From JAZKHT01 sp040385245 (lineage in GTDB: Bacteria; Pseudomonadota; Alphaproteobacteria; Rhodobacterales; Rhodobacteraceae), in assembly GCA_040385245.1 (NCBI GenBank), contig JAZKHT010000008.1:310001-374000 (forward strand): DNA of 64,000 nucleotides, in the 5' to 3' direction. The position numbers and the translations under genes were made by a program. The notes under the pieces are model-generated. The model was not told the origin of the DNA and ran no database searches. It saw only the letters and a program-made list of their open reading frames with translations. Each line of letters starts with the position of its first letter. The stretch's first letter is position 1. Positions 9,116-16,950 of this stretch are shown here, piece after piece.

Positions 9116-10087
9116 TTACCAGCGCAGAACGACCGATCCCCAGGCAAGTCCGCCGCCGATCGCCTCGGTTACGACCAGATCGCCCTGTTTGATCTGCCCG
9201 CGCTGCTTGCCCACCGACAGCGCCAGCGGGATGGATGCGGCAGAGGTGTTGCCATGATCCTGCACGGTGACGACGACATGATCCATCGGCACCTGCATCC
9301 GCTTTGCGGTGCCTTCGATGATGCGGATATTGGCCTGATGCGGCACGATCCAGTCGACATCGCCGCCGGTCAGCCCGATCTTCTCAAGCGCCGTATGTGC
9401 AGTTTCGGCAAGCTTTTCAACGGCATGGCGGAAAACTTCTTTTCCCTGCATCCGCAGATAGCCGGTCGTGCCGGTGGATGTGCCACCATCGACATAGAGC
9501 AGATCCTTGTGCCGCCCGTCGGAATGCAGATCGGTGGACAGGATGCCCCGGTCAGCAGTCGTGCCATCGCCGGTGGTCTTTTCAAGCACGATCGCCCCGG
9601 CCCCGTCGCCAAACAGAACGCAAGTGGTGCGGTCGGTCCAGTCCATCAGACGGCTGAAGGTTTCGGCCCCGATCACCAGCACCCGGTCCGCCTGACCCGA
9701 GATGATCAGCGCATTCGCATTGGCCATGGCAAAGACAAAGCCCGCGCAGACTGCCTGCACATCAAAGGCAAAGCCGCGCGTCATGCCCAGATTGGCCTGC
9801 ACCATCGTCGCGGTCGACGGAAAGGTCAGGTCCGATGTCGAGGTGGCCAGCACAATGGCATCGATCTGGTCGGCCTGCATCCCGGCATCGGCCAGGGCGG
9901 CCTTCGCCGCGCGCGTGGCCAGATCGGATGTGGTCTGCCCCTCGGCCGCAAAGTGCCGCCGCTCGATCCCGGACCGCGCCCTGATCCATTCGTCGGATGT
10001 TTCGACAAGCGTTTCCAGATCGGCGTTGGAGACGACCTTTTCGGGCAAATAGTGCCCGACACCCCGTACGACAGCGCGTATCGTCAT
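9116..10087 (-). CDS. fabH: Beta-ketoacyl-ACP synthase III
   Basis: Starts type II fatty acid synthesis by condensing acetyl-CoA with malonyl-ACP. All three catalytic residues are visible: Cys114 in VQAVCAGF, the His in VPHQANIRII and the Asn in DHGNTSAASIP. At 323 residues it has the normal length, ending in GGGLAWGSVVLRW. Its start overlaps the plsX stop by 4 bp (ATGA), so the two lipid-synthesis genes are coupled. The yceD-rpmF-plsX-fabH-ihfA order is a classic proteobacterial cluster tying ribosome, lipid and nucleoid genes. Confidence 0.96.
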   Translation of the reverse strand: MTIRAVVRGVGHYLPEKVVSNADLETLVETSDEWIRARSGIERRHFAAEGQTTSDLATRAAKAALADAGMQADQIDAIVLATSTSDLTFPSTATMVQANLGMTRGFAFDVQAVCAGFVFAMANANALIISGQADRVLVIGAETFSRLMDWTDRTTCVLFGDGAGAIVLEKTTGDGTTADRGILSTDLHSDGRHKDLLYVDGGTSTGTTGYLRMQGKEVFRHAVEKLAETAHTALEKIGLTGGDVDWIVPHQANIRIIEGTAKRMQVPMDHVVVTVQDHGNTSAASIPLALSVGKQRGQIKQGDLVVTEAIGGGLAWGSVVLRW

Positions 10088-11205
10088 TCGCTGGACCCGT
10101 TCCCCGGCCCGGTTGGGGCCCCTGTTGCGGCGGCATCCTGCCCCGCGTGACCTGACGGCGCAAGACGCGCCGCAAGCCGTTCCTGAAATCCCGATTCCGC
10201 CAGTTGATAGGCCAGATGGATCGCTGCGGCGATGCCGGTGGCATCGGCGGCACCGTGCGATTTTACCACTGTGCCGTTCAGCCCCAGAAAAACGCCGCCG
10301 TTCACCCGGCGCGGATCGATCCGCTTTTGCAGACGCTTCAACGACGACAGCGCCAGCAGCGCCGCGATTTTCGACAGATAGGTGGCGTTGAACGCTTCTT
10401 TCAGGAAATCGCTTATCAGCTTGGCGGTTCCTTCGCCGGTCTTCAAAGCGATGTTACCGGTGAACCCGTCCGTCACGATCACATCGACCCGGTCCGACGG
10501 GATATCGCCGCCTTCGACAAAACCGACAAAGTCGTAAGACCCGGCTTCGGCGGCGGCGGTCATCTGGTCATAGGCGACCTTCAGTTCAGCGCGGCCCTTG
10601 TGTTCTTCGGTGCCGACGTTCAGCAGCCCGACCCGTGGACGCGCCACGTTCAGGCCGTTGCGGGCGTAAGCTGCGCCCATCGTCGCGTATTGCAGCAAAT
10701 CTTCGGCGTCGGCCTTGATGTCGGCGCCCACGTCCAGCATCAGGTTGAAGCCGCCGGGGTTGCGCGATGGCCACAGGCACGCAATTGCGGGGCGGTTCAC
10801 CCCCGGCAGCTTGCGCAGGCGCAGCATCGCCACCGCCATCAGCGCGCCGGTATTGCCGCAGGACACCGCCACGGTCGCCTCGTGCTGTTTGACGCTGTCT
10901 ATGCAAGACCACATCGAAGTGCCGTCGCCATGGCGCATCACCTGTGCGGGTTTGTCGTGCATCGTCACCACGCGCGGGGCATGGCGGATGGTGCATCGGT
11001 CGTTCAGCGACGCCTCGCGCGCGATCATCGGGGCAAGAACGGCGTCGTCGCCATGAACGACAAAGGCAATGGCCGGATTCTGTGTGGCAGACAGCACAAG
11101 ACCGGCAACAACGGTTGCCGGTCCGCGATCTCCGCCCATCGCGTCAACGGAAATGACGATGCGCTTGACGCTGCCGCTGGCCGAAGTGTCGAACCCGCTG
11201 GGCAT
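10084..11205 (-). CDS. plsX: Phosphate acyltransferase
   Basis: Makes acyl-phosphate from acyl-ACP, the first step of phospholipid assembly with PlsY. The family opening IVISVDAMGGDRGP follows a 16-residue lead. Further marks are VSCGNTGALMAVAM, RPAIACLWPSRN, LLNVGTEEHKG and VIVTDGFTGNIALKTGEG. The ATG at 11205 was chosen because the only earlier in-frame start lies inside rpmF. The C-terminus has an extra Gly/Ala/Pro-rich tail of about 30 residues, making 373 residues, somewhat above the usual 340-350. rpmF lies 25 bp upstream and fabH overlaps downstream. Confidence 0.93.
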   Translation of the reverse strand: MPSGFDTSASGSVKRIVISVDAMGGDRGPATVVAGLVLSATQNPAIAFVVHGDDAVLAPMIAREASLNDRCTIRHAPRVVTMHDKPAQVMRHGDGTSMWSCIDSVKQHEATVAVSCGNTGALMAVAMLRLRKLPGVNRPAIACLWPSRNPGGFNLMLDVGADIKADAEDLLQYATMGAAYARNGLNVARPRVGLLNVGTEEHKGRAELKVAYDQMTAAAEAGSYDFVGFVEGGDIPSDRVDVIVTDGFTGNIALKTGEGTAKLISDFLKEAFNATYLSKIAALLALSSLKRLQKRIDPRRVNGGVFLGLNGTVVKSHGAADATGIAAAIHLAYQLAESGFQERLAARLAPSGHAGQDAAATGAPTGPGNGSSE

Positions 11206-11230
11206 GGCGTGACGCGCGAAAGGGCGCGGC

Positions 11231-11437
11231 TTACGCCGCGTCCTCGTCCAGATCGACGTCTTTGGTGGTCGCCACGACTTCGCGGGCATCGTAATGGCCG
11301 CAGGCGCCGCAGACGTGGTGCGGGCGCTTCAGCTCGCCGCAGTTGGAACATTCCTGCGGGTTGCCAGCAACGAGCGCGTCGTGCGCGCGGCGCATGTTGC
11401 GCTTGGATTTCGTGACTTTATTCTGGGGGACAGCCAT
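11231..11437 (-). CDS. rpmF: 50S ribosomal protein L32
   Basis: A 68-residue ribosomal protein with the signature start AVPQNKVTKSKRNMRRAHDA and a zinc ribbon CSNCGELKRPHHVCGACGHY (two CxxC pairs). The acidic tail DVDLDEDAA is typical of alphaproteobacterial L32. It sits between yceD and plsX. The 162 bp before it carry no other gene and no regulatory element that I can name. Confidence 0.97.
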   Translation of the reverse strand: MAVPQNKVTKSKRNMRRAHDALVAGNPQECSNCGELKRPHHVCGACGHYDAREVVATTKDVDLDEDAA

Positions 11438-11599
11438 GTCTCAACCTCGGGGTAGTGGGGACATGCCCCTGATTTTTCTTTACGATCAGCGGTCTGCCCG
11501 TGTCAAAAACGCGGGTTGGCCAGCCATCGAATGAGGCGCGGAACATAGACGGATTTGGGGCAGGCGCAAGCCCCTTTGTGGGGCAGGCGGGACCATGCG

Positions 11600-12163
11600 C
11601 TATGCATCACCCTTCGGGCCGCCAAGACGGTCTTTCAGACCGGCCAGACCGGCAAAGGGTTTCAGGTCTTCGTCCCGCAACGGGGCCGCTCCCGGCGCCG
11701 TAAAGACCGCCTCGCCCAAGGCCACGCCGGGTGCGCGCGGGTAGGGGGGCAGCGCCAGAGTCAACGCCTCTCGGGCGACATCGTTGATATCGATCACCTC
11801 GGGCATGGGTTCGGTGGTGTCATCCTCGGGCATCTCGGCCTCTTCGCCCTCGGGGTAGGTGAACTCGGACAGGTATTTGCGCACCACCACCTCGTCTATC
11901 TCGGCGGTGACGGGGACGAGTGTCACCGAACAGGCCTGCACCACCGTCGCGATCATCCGTGCCTCAAGCACCACATCGTGCCGACCGGCGGGCCGCAATT
12001 CCCCCCGAAAGTCAAATCGCGTCAGCCCGATCAGATCCAACGCCTGCGCCATCTCGGCCCGTCCGGCGGCATCGGGATGCAACGCAAAGCGTGTCGGTTT
12101 GCGCGACGACAGGGCGGTTGTGCGAAACGACAGGCTGGCGGGCGGGGTGGCATCGTTGGTCAT
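11600..12163 (-). CDS. YceD/DUF177-family protein
   Basis: A 187-residue protein of the DUF177 family, whose members next to rpmF are linked to 23S rRNA accumulation. The family core is RFDFRGELRPAGRHDVVLEARMIATVVQACSVTLVPVTAEID, followed by an acidic stretch (PEGEEAEMPEDD) and the conserved DINDVAREALTLALPPYPRAPG motif. The ATG at 12163 was chosen over upstream in-frame starts because the family-like sequence begins there. It is the first gene of the leftward yceD-rpmF-plsX-fabH run and is divergent from bamE. Biochemical function is unknown. Confidence 0.88.
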   Translation of the reverse strand: MTNDATPPASLSFRTTALSSRKPTRFALHPDAAGRAEMAQALDLIGLTRFDFRGELRPAGRHDVVLEARMIATVVQACSVTLVPVTAEIDEVVVRKYLSEFTYPEGEEAEMPEDDTTEPMPEVIDINDVAREALTLALPPYPRAPGVALGEAVFTAPGAAPLRDEDLKPFAGLAGLKDRLGGPKGDA

Positions 12164-12384
12164 GGGGGTGGTCCTGTGCAGATCGGCGGGCGTCAACATG
12201 TGCGCTTTCGGACGCCCATGGTCAACTCGGGCCCGCAAGCGGTGTTCCATTCTTGAACAGTGGCCCTACCTTCTGTAAGCCAGCATAAAGGGCCGACACT
12301 GCGGGCTTGCGTTCTTTCCGGTCGGGCCACGGTCCGGCAGGGGCAGCCCGCGCCACAGGCACCACGACAGGCGAGGGGAACGGC

Positions 12385-12846
12385 ATGGGTTTCATCGGCA
12401 GGGCAAAATTCGCGCGCGGTGCGTTGGTCGGTATGGCGCTGGCCCTTGCGGTGGCGTGTTCGCCCGTGTTCCGCAACCACGGTTATATCCCGCCCGACAC
12501 CGAACTCGCCTTGATCGAGGTGGGCACCGACACGCGCGAGACGGTCGCCGAAAAGGTGGGCCGCCCCTCGACCGAAGGGCTGCTGAACGATGTCGGCTGG
12601 TTCTACGTCCAAAGCCGCTGGCAGCATCGCGGCGCGCTGGCCCCCAAGGAAATCGAACGTCAGGTCGTCGCCATCACCTTTACCGAAGGCGGCACGGTCC
12701 AGAACGTCGAACGTTTTGGACTGGAACAGGGCAAGGTCGTGCCGCTGTCGCGCCGTGTCACCGAAAGCAACATCAAGGGAATCGGCCTGATCCGTCAGCT
12801 TTTGGGCAACATCGGCCGCATCGGTCCCGGCGCGCTGGCAGGCTAA
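12385..12846 (+). CDS. bamE: Outer-membrane assembly lipoprotein BamE (SmpA/OmlA family)
   Basis: A 153-residue lipoprotein of the BAM complex, which inserts beta-barrels into the outer membrane. The signal peptide ends in the lipobox LAVAC with Cys25 as lipidation site. The family region includes GYIPPDTELALIEVGTDTRETVAEKVGRPS and a later VQSRWQ beta strand. ATG 12385 has a good ribosome site (GAGGGG). It is divergent from yceD and convergent with msrB, overlapping its stop by 4 bp. The 221 bp in front should hold both promoters; none is clear enough to name. Confidence 0.9.
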   Translation: MGFIGRAKFARGALVGMALALAVACSPVFRNHGYIPPDTELALIEVGTDTRETVAEKVGRPSTEGLLNDVGWFYVQSRWQHRGALAPKEIERQVVAITFTEGGTVQNVERFGLEQGKVVPLSRRVTESNIKGIGLIRQLLGNIGRIGPGALAG

Positions 12847-13235
12847 TCGGCCTGCTCGAACGTCATCGCGACACCGTTCATGCAATAGCGCAGTCCGGTC
12901 GGGGCAGGGCCGTCGGGAAAGACATGTCCCAGATGCGCGTCGCAGCGGGCGCAATGCACCTCGGTCCGGCGCATCCACAGGGTGCGATCCTCGGTCTCGC
13001 CCACGGCTTCGCTGTCCAGCGGCGCAAAGAACGACGGCCAGCCGGTGCCGGAATCGAACTTGGTCGCCGCATCGAACAGCGGCGCATCGCAGCACACACA
13101 GCGGAACGTGCCGGGGCCTTTGGGGAAATCGTCATGGCTGAAGGCGCGCTCTGTGCCGTGCTTGCGCGTGACCTTGTAGGCAAGGTCGGTCAGTTGTGCC
13201 CGCCACTCTGCGTCCGATTTGATGACCTTGTCCAT
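12843..13235 (-). CDS. msrB: Peptide-methionine (R)-S-oxide reductase
   Basis: Repairs methionine-R-sulfoxide in oxidised proteins. The 130-residue protein has the zinc-binding pairs CVCC and CARC, the GTGWPSFFAPLD substrate region, and the catalytic cysteine in LRYCMNGVAM. There is no signal peptide, so it acts in the cytosol. It is divergent from the olsB gene and convergent with bamE. Confidence 0.95.
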   Translation of the reverse strand: MDKVIKSDAEWRAQLTDLAYKVTRKHGTERAFSHDDFPKGPGTFRCVCCDAPLFDAATKFDSGTGWPSFFAPLDSEAVGETEDRTLWMRRTEVHCARCDAHLGHVFPDGPAPTGLRYCMNGVAMTFEQAD

Positions 13236-13341
13236 GATGCGCCGTCCTTTGTGCCGTCACGCTTGCCTGTTCTGCGGCCCGCAGCGCATATTTAGGGCCG
13301 ACACCGCCGTTCGCCAAGGCGGGAAACAGGGGGACAGGCCG

Positions 13342-14091
13342 GTGCTGGCATTGTGCAGGGGACGCTACACCGCCCGTCTTGCCATGGGCGGGGCGGATCT
13401 GGACCGCGCGCAACGCCTGCGCCAGTCGGTGTTCCGCACGCGGCGGGGGTTGGCAAACACCCCCAGCGACGCCGACCCTTTTGACGCGGCCTGCCATCAC
13501 ATTCTGGTCGAGGAAACGGCGACGGGCACGCTTGTCTGCTGCTACCGCCTGCTGCCGCTGGCCAGTGGCGCGCAGATCGGGCGCAGCTATTCGGCGCAGT
13601 TCTACGATCTGGCCGCGCTGAAAGGCTTTGCCGCGCCAATGCTAGAGATGGGCCGCTTCTGCATTCATCCCGACTGGAAAGACCCCGACATCCTGCGTCT
13701 TGCCTGGGGGGCGATGACGCGGATGGTCGATGACACCGGCGTTCAGATGCTGTTCGGCTGCTCCAGCTTTGACGGGGTTGATGCGGACCGTCACGCCGAC
13801 GCCTTTGCCATGTTGAAGGACGCCCATCTTGCGCCGACGGATCGGCGGCCCGGGGTGAAATCGGCGGACGTCTATCCCTTTGCCCGCGCACTTGCAGACC
13901 GCGCCTCTGATCCACGGGCGGCGGCTCTGGCGATGCCGCCCTTGTTGCGGACCTATCTGATGATGGGCGGCTGGGTCAGCGATCATGCCGTGGTGGACCG
14001 GGAACTGAACACTCTGCATGTCTTTACCGGGCTTGAAATCACCGCCATCCCGCCCGCCCGCGCCCGCCTGTTGCGTGCCGTGGCGGGGTAG
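13342..14091 (+). CDS. olsB: Ornithine N-alpha-acyltransferase (first step of ornithine lipid synthesis), GNAT fold
   Basis: A 249-residue GNAT-family acyltransferase of the OlsB type, which transfers a 3-hydroxyacyl chain from ACP to ornithine to make lyso-ornithine lipid. Visible family parts are QRLRQSVFRTRRG, ILVEETATGTLVCCYRLLPL, RSYSAQFYDLAAL, MLEMGRFCIHPDW and the C-terminal LLRTYLMMGGWVSDHAVVDRELNTLHVFTGLE. GTG 13342 was chosen because it follows an AGGGGGAC ribosome site, while the ATG at 13384 would cut into the conserved start. A tandem palindrome begins two bases after the stop. The partner olsA is not in the window. Confidence 0.85.
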   Translation: MLALCRGRYTARLAMGGADLDRAQRLRQSVFRTRRGLANTPSDADPFDAACHHILVEETATGTLVCCYRLLPLASGAQIGRSYSAQFYDLAALKGFAAPMLEMGRFCIHPDWKDPDILRLAWGAMTRMVDDTGVQMLFGCSSFDGVDADRHADAFAMLKDAHLAPTDRRPGVKSADVYPFARALADRASDPRAAALAMPPLLRTYLMMGGWVSDHAVVDRELNTLHVFTGLEITAIPPARARLLRAVAG

Positions 14092-14093
14092 CG

Positions 14094-14137
14094 AAAAGTT
14101 TTCCCGAAAACTTTTGCAAATTCCTTTCCAAGGAATT
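14094..14137. repeat. Tandem palindrome pair, copy 1 (after olsB)
   Basis: Two adjacent inverted repeats start three bases after the olsB stop. The first has perfect 10-bp arms (14094-14103 and 14106-14115) with a 2-base gap. The second has perfect 8-bp arms AATTCCTT/AAGGAATT with a 3-base gap (14119-14137). The AT-rich make-up contrasts with the surroundings. The same layout, sharing GCAAATTCCTT at the junction, recurs after cysS at 20050-20093. No U-run follows, so a standard terminator is not clear. Confidence 0.75.
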
Positions 14138-14237
14138 CGGCCAGATGCCCGCGCGACCGTCACAATCCGGCGAAACAGACGCATTGCCCCCACAGCACCG
14201 GGTTGACGACGCGCGCTGCCGCGAATACCTGCCTGCC

Positions 14238-16043
14238 ATGGCACGCGCACCCCTTCTTCAGCTTTCCGGCATCTCGCTTACCTTCGGGGGCGATCCCGTC
14301 TTTGACGACCTTGATCTTGTGGTCCAACCGGGCGACCGGGTGGCGCTGGTGGGGCGCAACGGATCGGGGAAATCCACCCTGATGAAGGTGATGGCCGGGC
14401 TGATGGAGCCTGACCGCGGCCTGCGCGTCGTGCCCCCGGGCGTGACGGTGGGCTATATGGAACAGGATCCGACGCTGGAAGGGTTTGCCACCTTGGGCGA
14501 TTACGCCGCCTCGGGCTTGGATGAAACCGAAGGCTACCGTGTGGAAATGGTGGCCGAAGGGTTGAAATTCCGGCCTGAAACGCCGGTTGCCACCGCATCG
14601 GGCGGCGAACGCCGCCGCGCGGCGCTGGCCAAATTGCTGGCCGAAGCGCCCGAATTGATGCTGCTGGACGAACCGACCAACCATCTGGACATTCAGGCCA
14701 TCGAATGGCTTGAGGCGGAACTGAAATCGACACGCACCGCATTCGTGCTGATCTCGCACGACCGCACCTTCCTTCGCGCGCTGACCAAGGCCACGCTTTG
14801 GGTGGATCGCGGCCAGGTGCGCCGCCGCGAATCCGGGTTCGACGGGTTCGAGGAATGGCGTGAAACCGTCTGGGCCGAAGAGGATGACGCCCGCCACAAG
14901 CTGGACCGCAAGATCAAGGCCGAGGCGAAATGGGCCGTCGAAGGCATCAGCGCCCGGCGCAAGCGCAATCAGGGCCGCGTCCGCGCGCTGGCCGAACTGC
15001 GCGAACAACGCTCGTCGCAGATCCGCCGTCAGGGCACCGCCGCGTTGGAACTGGAAAGCGGCACGACCTCGGGCAAGCGCGTGATCGAGGCGAAGGGCAT
15101 CTTCAAGGCCTTTGGCGACCGTCGCATCGTCAGCGACTTTGACCTGCGCGTGCTGCGCGGCGACCGGGTGGCCTTTGTCGGGCCGAACGGGGTGGGCAAA
15201 ACGACGCTGCTGAAGATGCTGACGGGCGAAGTGGCCCCTGACAGCGGCACCGTCACCTTGGGCACCAATCTGGACATCGCCGTGTTCGACCAAAGCCGCG
15301 CCGCACTGGATGCCGAGGCGACGCTGTGGGAAAACATGACCGGCGATCCGCTGATGCGGGTGTCCGGTGCGTCCGATCAGGTGATGGTGCGCGGCAACCC
15401 CAAGCATGTCGTGGCCTATCTGAAAGACTTCCTGTTTGACGAACGGCAGGCGCGCGCGCCGGTCAAATCGCTGTCAGGCGGCGAAAAGGCGCGGCTTCTG
15501 CTGGCCAAGCTGATGGCGAAACCGTCCAACCTGCTGATACTGGACGAACCGACCAACGATCTGGATGTCGAAACCCTGGATCTGTTGCAGGACATTCTGG
15601 CCGACTATGACGGCACCGTCCTGCTGGTCAGCCACGACCGCGATTTCATCGACCGCGTGGCCACCGCCACGGTGGCGCTGGAAGGCAACGGCCGCGCCAC
15701 GGTTTATCCCGGCGGCTGGTCCGATTATGCCGCACAGCGCGGCATTCAGGCGGCCGAGGCGGAAAACCGGGGCGAAGCAACCGGCCCGAAATCGCAAAAA
15801 CCCGAGGCACGGAAATCCAGCGATGGATTGTCCTTTACCGAACGCAAGCGGCTGGACGATCTGCCCGACCTGATTGGCCGGATCGAGGCCGAGATTGCAA
15901 AGCTGACGGAATTGCTGTCAACTGCCGATCTGTTCGCCAAAGAACCCGTCAAATTCCGCAAAGCATCCGAGGCTTTGGCCGAACGACAGGGCGCTTTGGC
16001 CCGGGCCGAGGAAGAATGGCTCAACCTCGCAGAGCGGGTCTAG
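14238..16043 (+). CDS. uup: ABC-F family ATPase, Uup-like
   Basis: A 601-residue soluble protein with two ATPase domains and no membrane segments. First domain: Walker A GRNGSGKST, signature SGGERRRAALAKLL, Walker B LMLLDEPTNHLDI. Second domain: GPNGVGKTT, SGGEKARLLLAKLM, LLILDEPTNDLDV. A linker with charged helices joins them. The last 90 residues form a charged coiled-coil-like end (FTERKRLDDLPDLIGRIEAEIAKL onward), as in Uup. ABC-F proteins act on the ribosome; Uup is linked to ribosome rescue and DNA-related phenotypes. ATG 14238 was chosen at the start of recognisable sequence; the earlier in-frame ATG at 14145 adds Pro-rich noise. Confidence 0.88.
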   Translation: MARAPLLQLSGISLTFGGDPVFDDLDLVVQPGDRVALVGRNGSGKSTLMKVMAGLMEPDRGLRVVPPGVTVGYMEQDPTLEGFATLGDYAASGLDETEGYRVEMVAEGLKFRPETPVATASGGERRRAALAKLLAEAPELMLLDEPTNHLDIQAIEWLEAELKSTRTAFVLISHDRTFLRALTKATLWVDRGQVRRRESGFDGFEEWRETVWAEEDDARHKLDRKIKAEAKWAVEGISARRKRNQGRVRALAELREQRSSQIRRQGTAALELESGTTSGKRVIEAKGIFKAFGDRRIVSDFDLRVLRGDRVAFVGPNGVGKTTLLKMLTGEVAPDSGTVTLGTNLDIAVFDQSRAALDAEATLWENMTGDPLMRVSGASDQVMVRGNPKHVVAYLKDFLFDERQARAPVKSLSGGEKARLLLAKLMAKPSNLLILDEPTNDLDVETLDLLQDILADYDGTVLLVSHDRDFIDRVATATVALEGNGRATVYPGGWSDYAAQRGIQAAEAENRGEATGPKSQKPEARKSSDGLSFTERKRLDDLPDLIGRIEAEIAKLTELLSTADLFAKEPVKFRKASEALAERQGALARAEEEWLNLAERV

Positions 16044-16051
16044 GTTCCCAC

Positions 16052-16240
16052 CGGCAGACCCCTGATCACGCAAGGGTGACCAGGGCGGGGGAAGTCCGCC
16101 CAAAGCAACACTCTCATAGCGCGACTTTCGGCCAACAACCGCAGCGAGTGCACACCGCTGCCTGAAGGGGGGTTGTTCGGGCGCTTTTGCGCGCGCAGGT
16201 GAGAGGCTTCGGGCGGCCCGGACCATCAGGAGGGCTGCCG
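16052..16240 (+). ncRNA. ssrS: Probable 6S RNA (RNA polymerase-binding)
   Basis: The 218-bp gap between the ABC-F gene and the porin-like gene folds by eye into one long rod. The ends pair in three blocks (CGGCAG/CTGCCG, CCC/GGG, CTGAT/ATCAG; 16052-16066 with 16225-16240). Next come an internal hairpin GGGCGG/CCGCCC on the 5' side, CTCTCA/TGAGAG, GCGCG/CGCGC, AACAACC/GGTTGTT and a terminal GCAGCG/CGCTGC stem. Length of about 189 nt, paired ends, a large central bubble, and short resemblances to E. coli 6S (ACGCAAG near the 5' side; GGCTTCGGGCGG near the 3' side) suggest 6S RNA. It could instead be a structured 5' leader of the outer-membrane gene, which starts 22 bases later. Confidence 0.55.
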
Positions 16241-16261
16241 ATGCATACAGGAGAACGAGAG

Positions 16262-16858
16262 ATGAAATATTTTGCAGCATTGGCAGTTGTCGCTGCCACC
16301 GCAGCGCCGGCCCTTGCCGGTGGACCGGTCATCGTCGCAGAAGAGCCGATGGTGATGCAGGCCCCGGCACCCGTCATGGTGACCGGCGGTGATTGGGGCG
16401 GCTTCTACGCCGGTGCCCAGCTTGGCTTTGCCGATGTCAGCGGCAGCGGCCTTGGCGAAGACGGCGACGGCATGGTTGGCGGTCTGCATGCGGGTTATCG
16501 CATGGACTTTGGCCAGTTCGTGGCCGGTGCGGAACTGGACTATGACCTTGCCAAGATCGAATTGGACAATGGCGCAGGCGAGATCGACAGCATGGCCCAT
16601 GCCAAGCTGATGGGCGGTTTCGACCTTGGCCAGATGCTTGTCTACGGCACGGTCGGCAAGGCCCGCGCCTCGGGCGAGATCGAAGGGAACAGCGTGGCCG
16701 ACACCGGGAATTTCGCGGGTCTTGGTCTGGATTACGCCGTGTCCGACCAGATGGTCGTCGGTGGTGAAGTCCTCAAGCATCAGTTTGACGACTTTGACAA
16801 CACCGGAGTCGACTATGACGCGACCACGGTGCGGGCGAAAGTCTCGTTCCGCTTCTGA
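16262..16858 (+). CDS. Outer-membrane beta-barrel protein (porin/opacity-like)
   Basis: A 198-residue exported protein. The Sec signal peptide is residues 1-19 (MKYFAALAVVAATAAPALA, cleavage before GG). After a short linker comes a small barrel domain starting WGGFYAGAQLGFADV, with alternating hydrophobic strands and a terminal aromatic (VSFRF), the usual signal for BAM insertion. Of the OmpA-like eight-strand type by length and pattern; ligand unknown. GGAG precedes ATG 16262. A strong terminator follows the gene. Confidence 0.85.
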   Translation: MKYFAALAVVAATAAPALAGGPVIVAEEPMVMQAPAPVMVTGGDWGGFYAGAQLGFADVSGSGLGEDGDGMVGGLHAGYRMDFGQFVAGAELDYDLAKIELDNGAGEIDSMAHAKLMGGFDLGQMLVYGTVGKARASGEIEGNSVADTGNFAGLGLDYAVSDQMVVGGEVLKHQFDDFDNTGVDYDATTVRAKVSFRF

Positions 16859-16912
16859 TCTGCCCGTGATCATGGGTCGGGTCGGTCCGGCTTGACCAAG
16901 ACGGCACACTTC

Positions 16913-16946
16913 AACGCGCACCCGTTCCAGCACGGGTGCGCGTTTT
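16913..16946 (+). terminator. Rho-independent terminator after the outer-membrane protein gene
   Basis: A perfect 13-bp stem (16913-16925 with 16932-16944), 6-base loop, ending in TTTT. It lies between the plus-strand barrel gene and the end of the minus-strand decarboxylase gene, and may serve both directions because A residues also precede it. Confidence 0.8.
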
Positions 16947-16950
16947 CATA

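Noticed and set aside
7958..10150. 730-codon plus-strand frame
   Set aside because: Crosses merR, ihfA and fabH on the opposite strand, all well supported.
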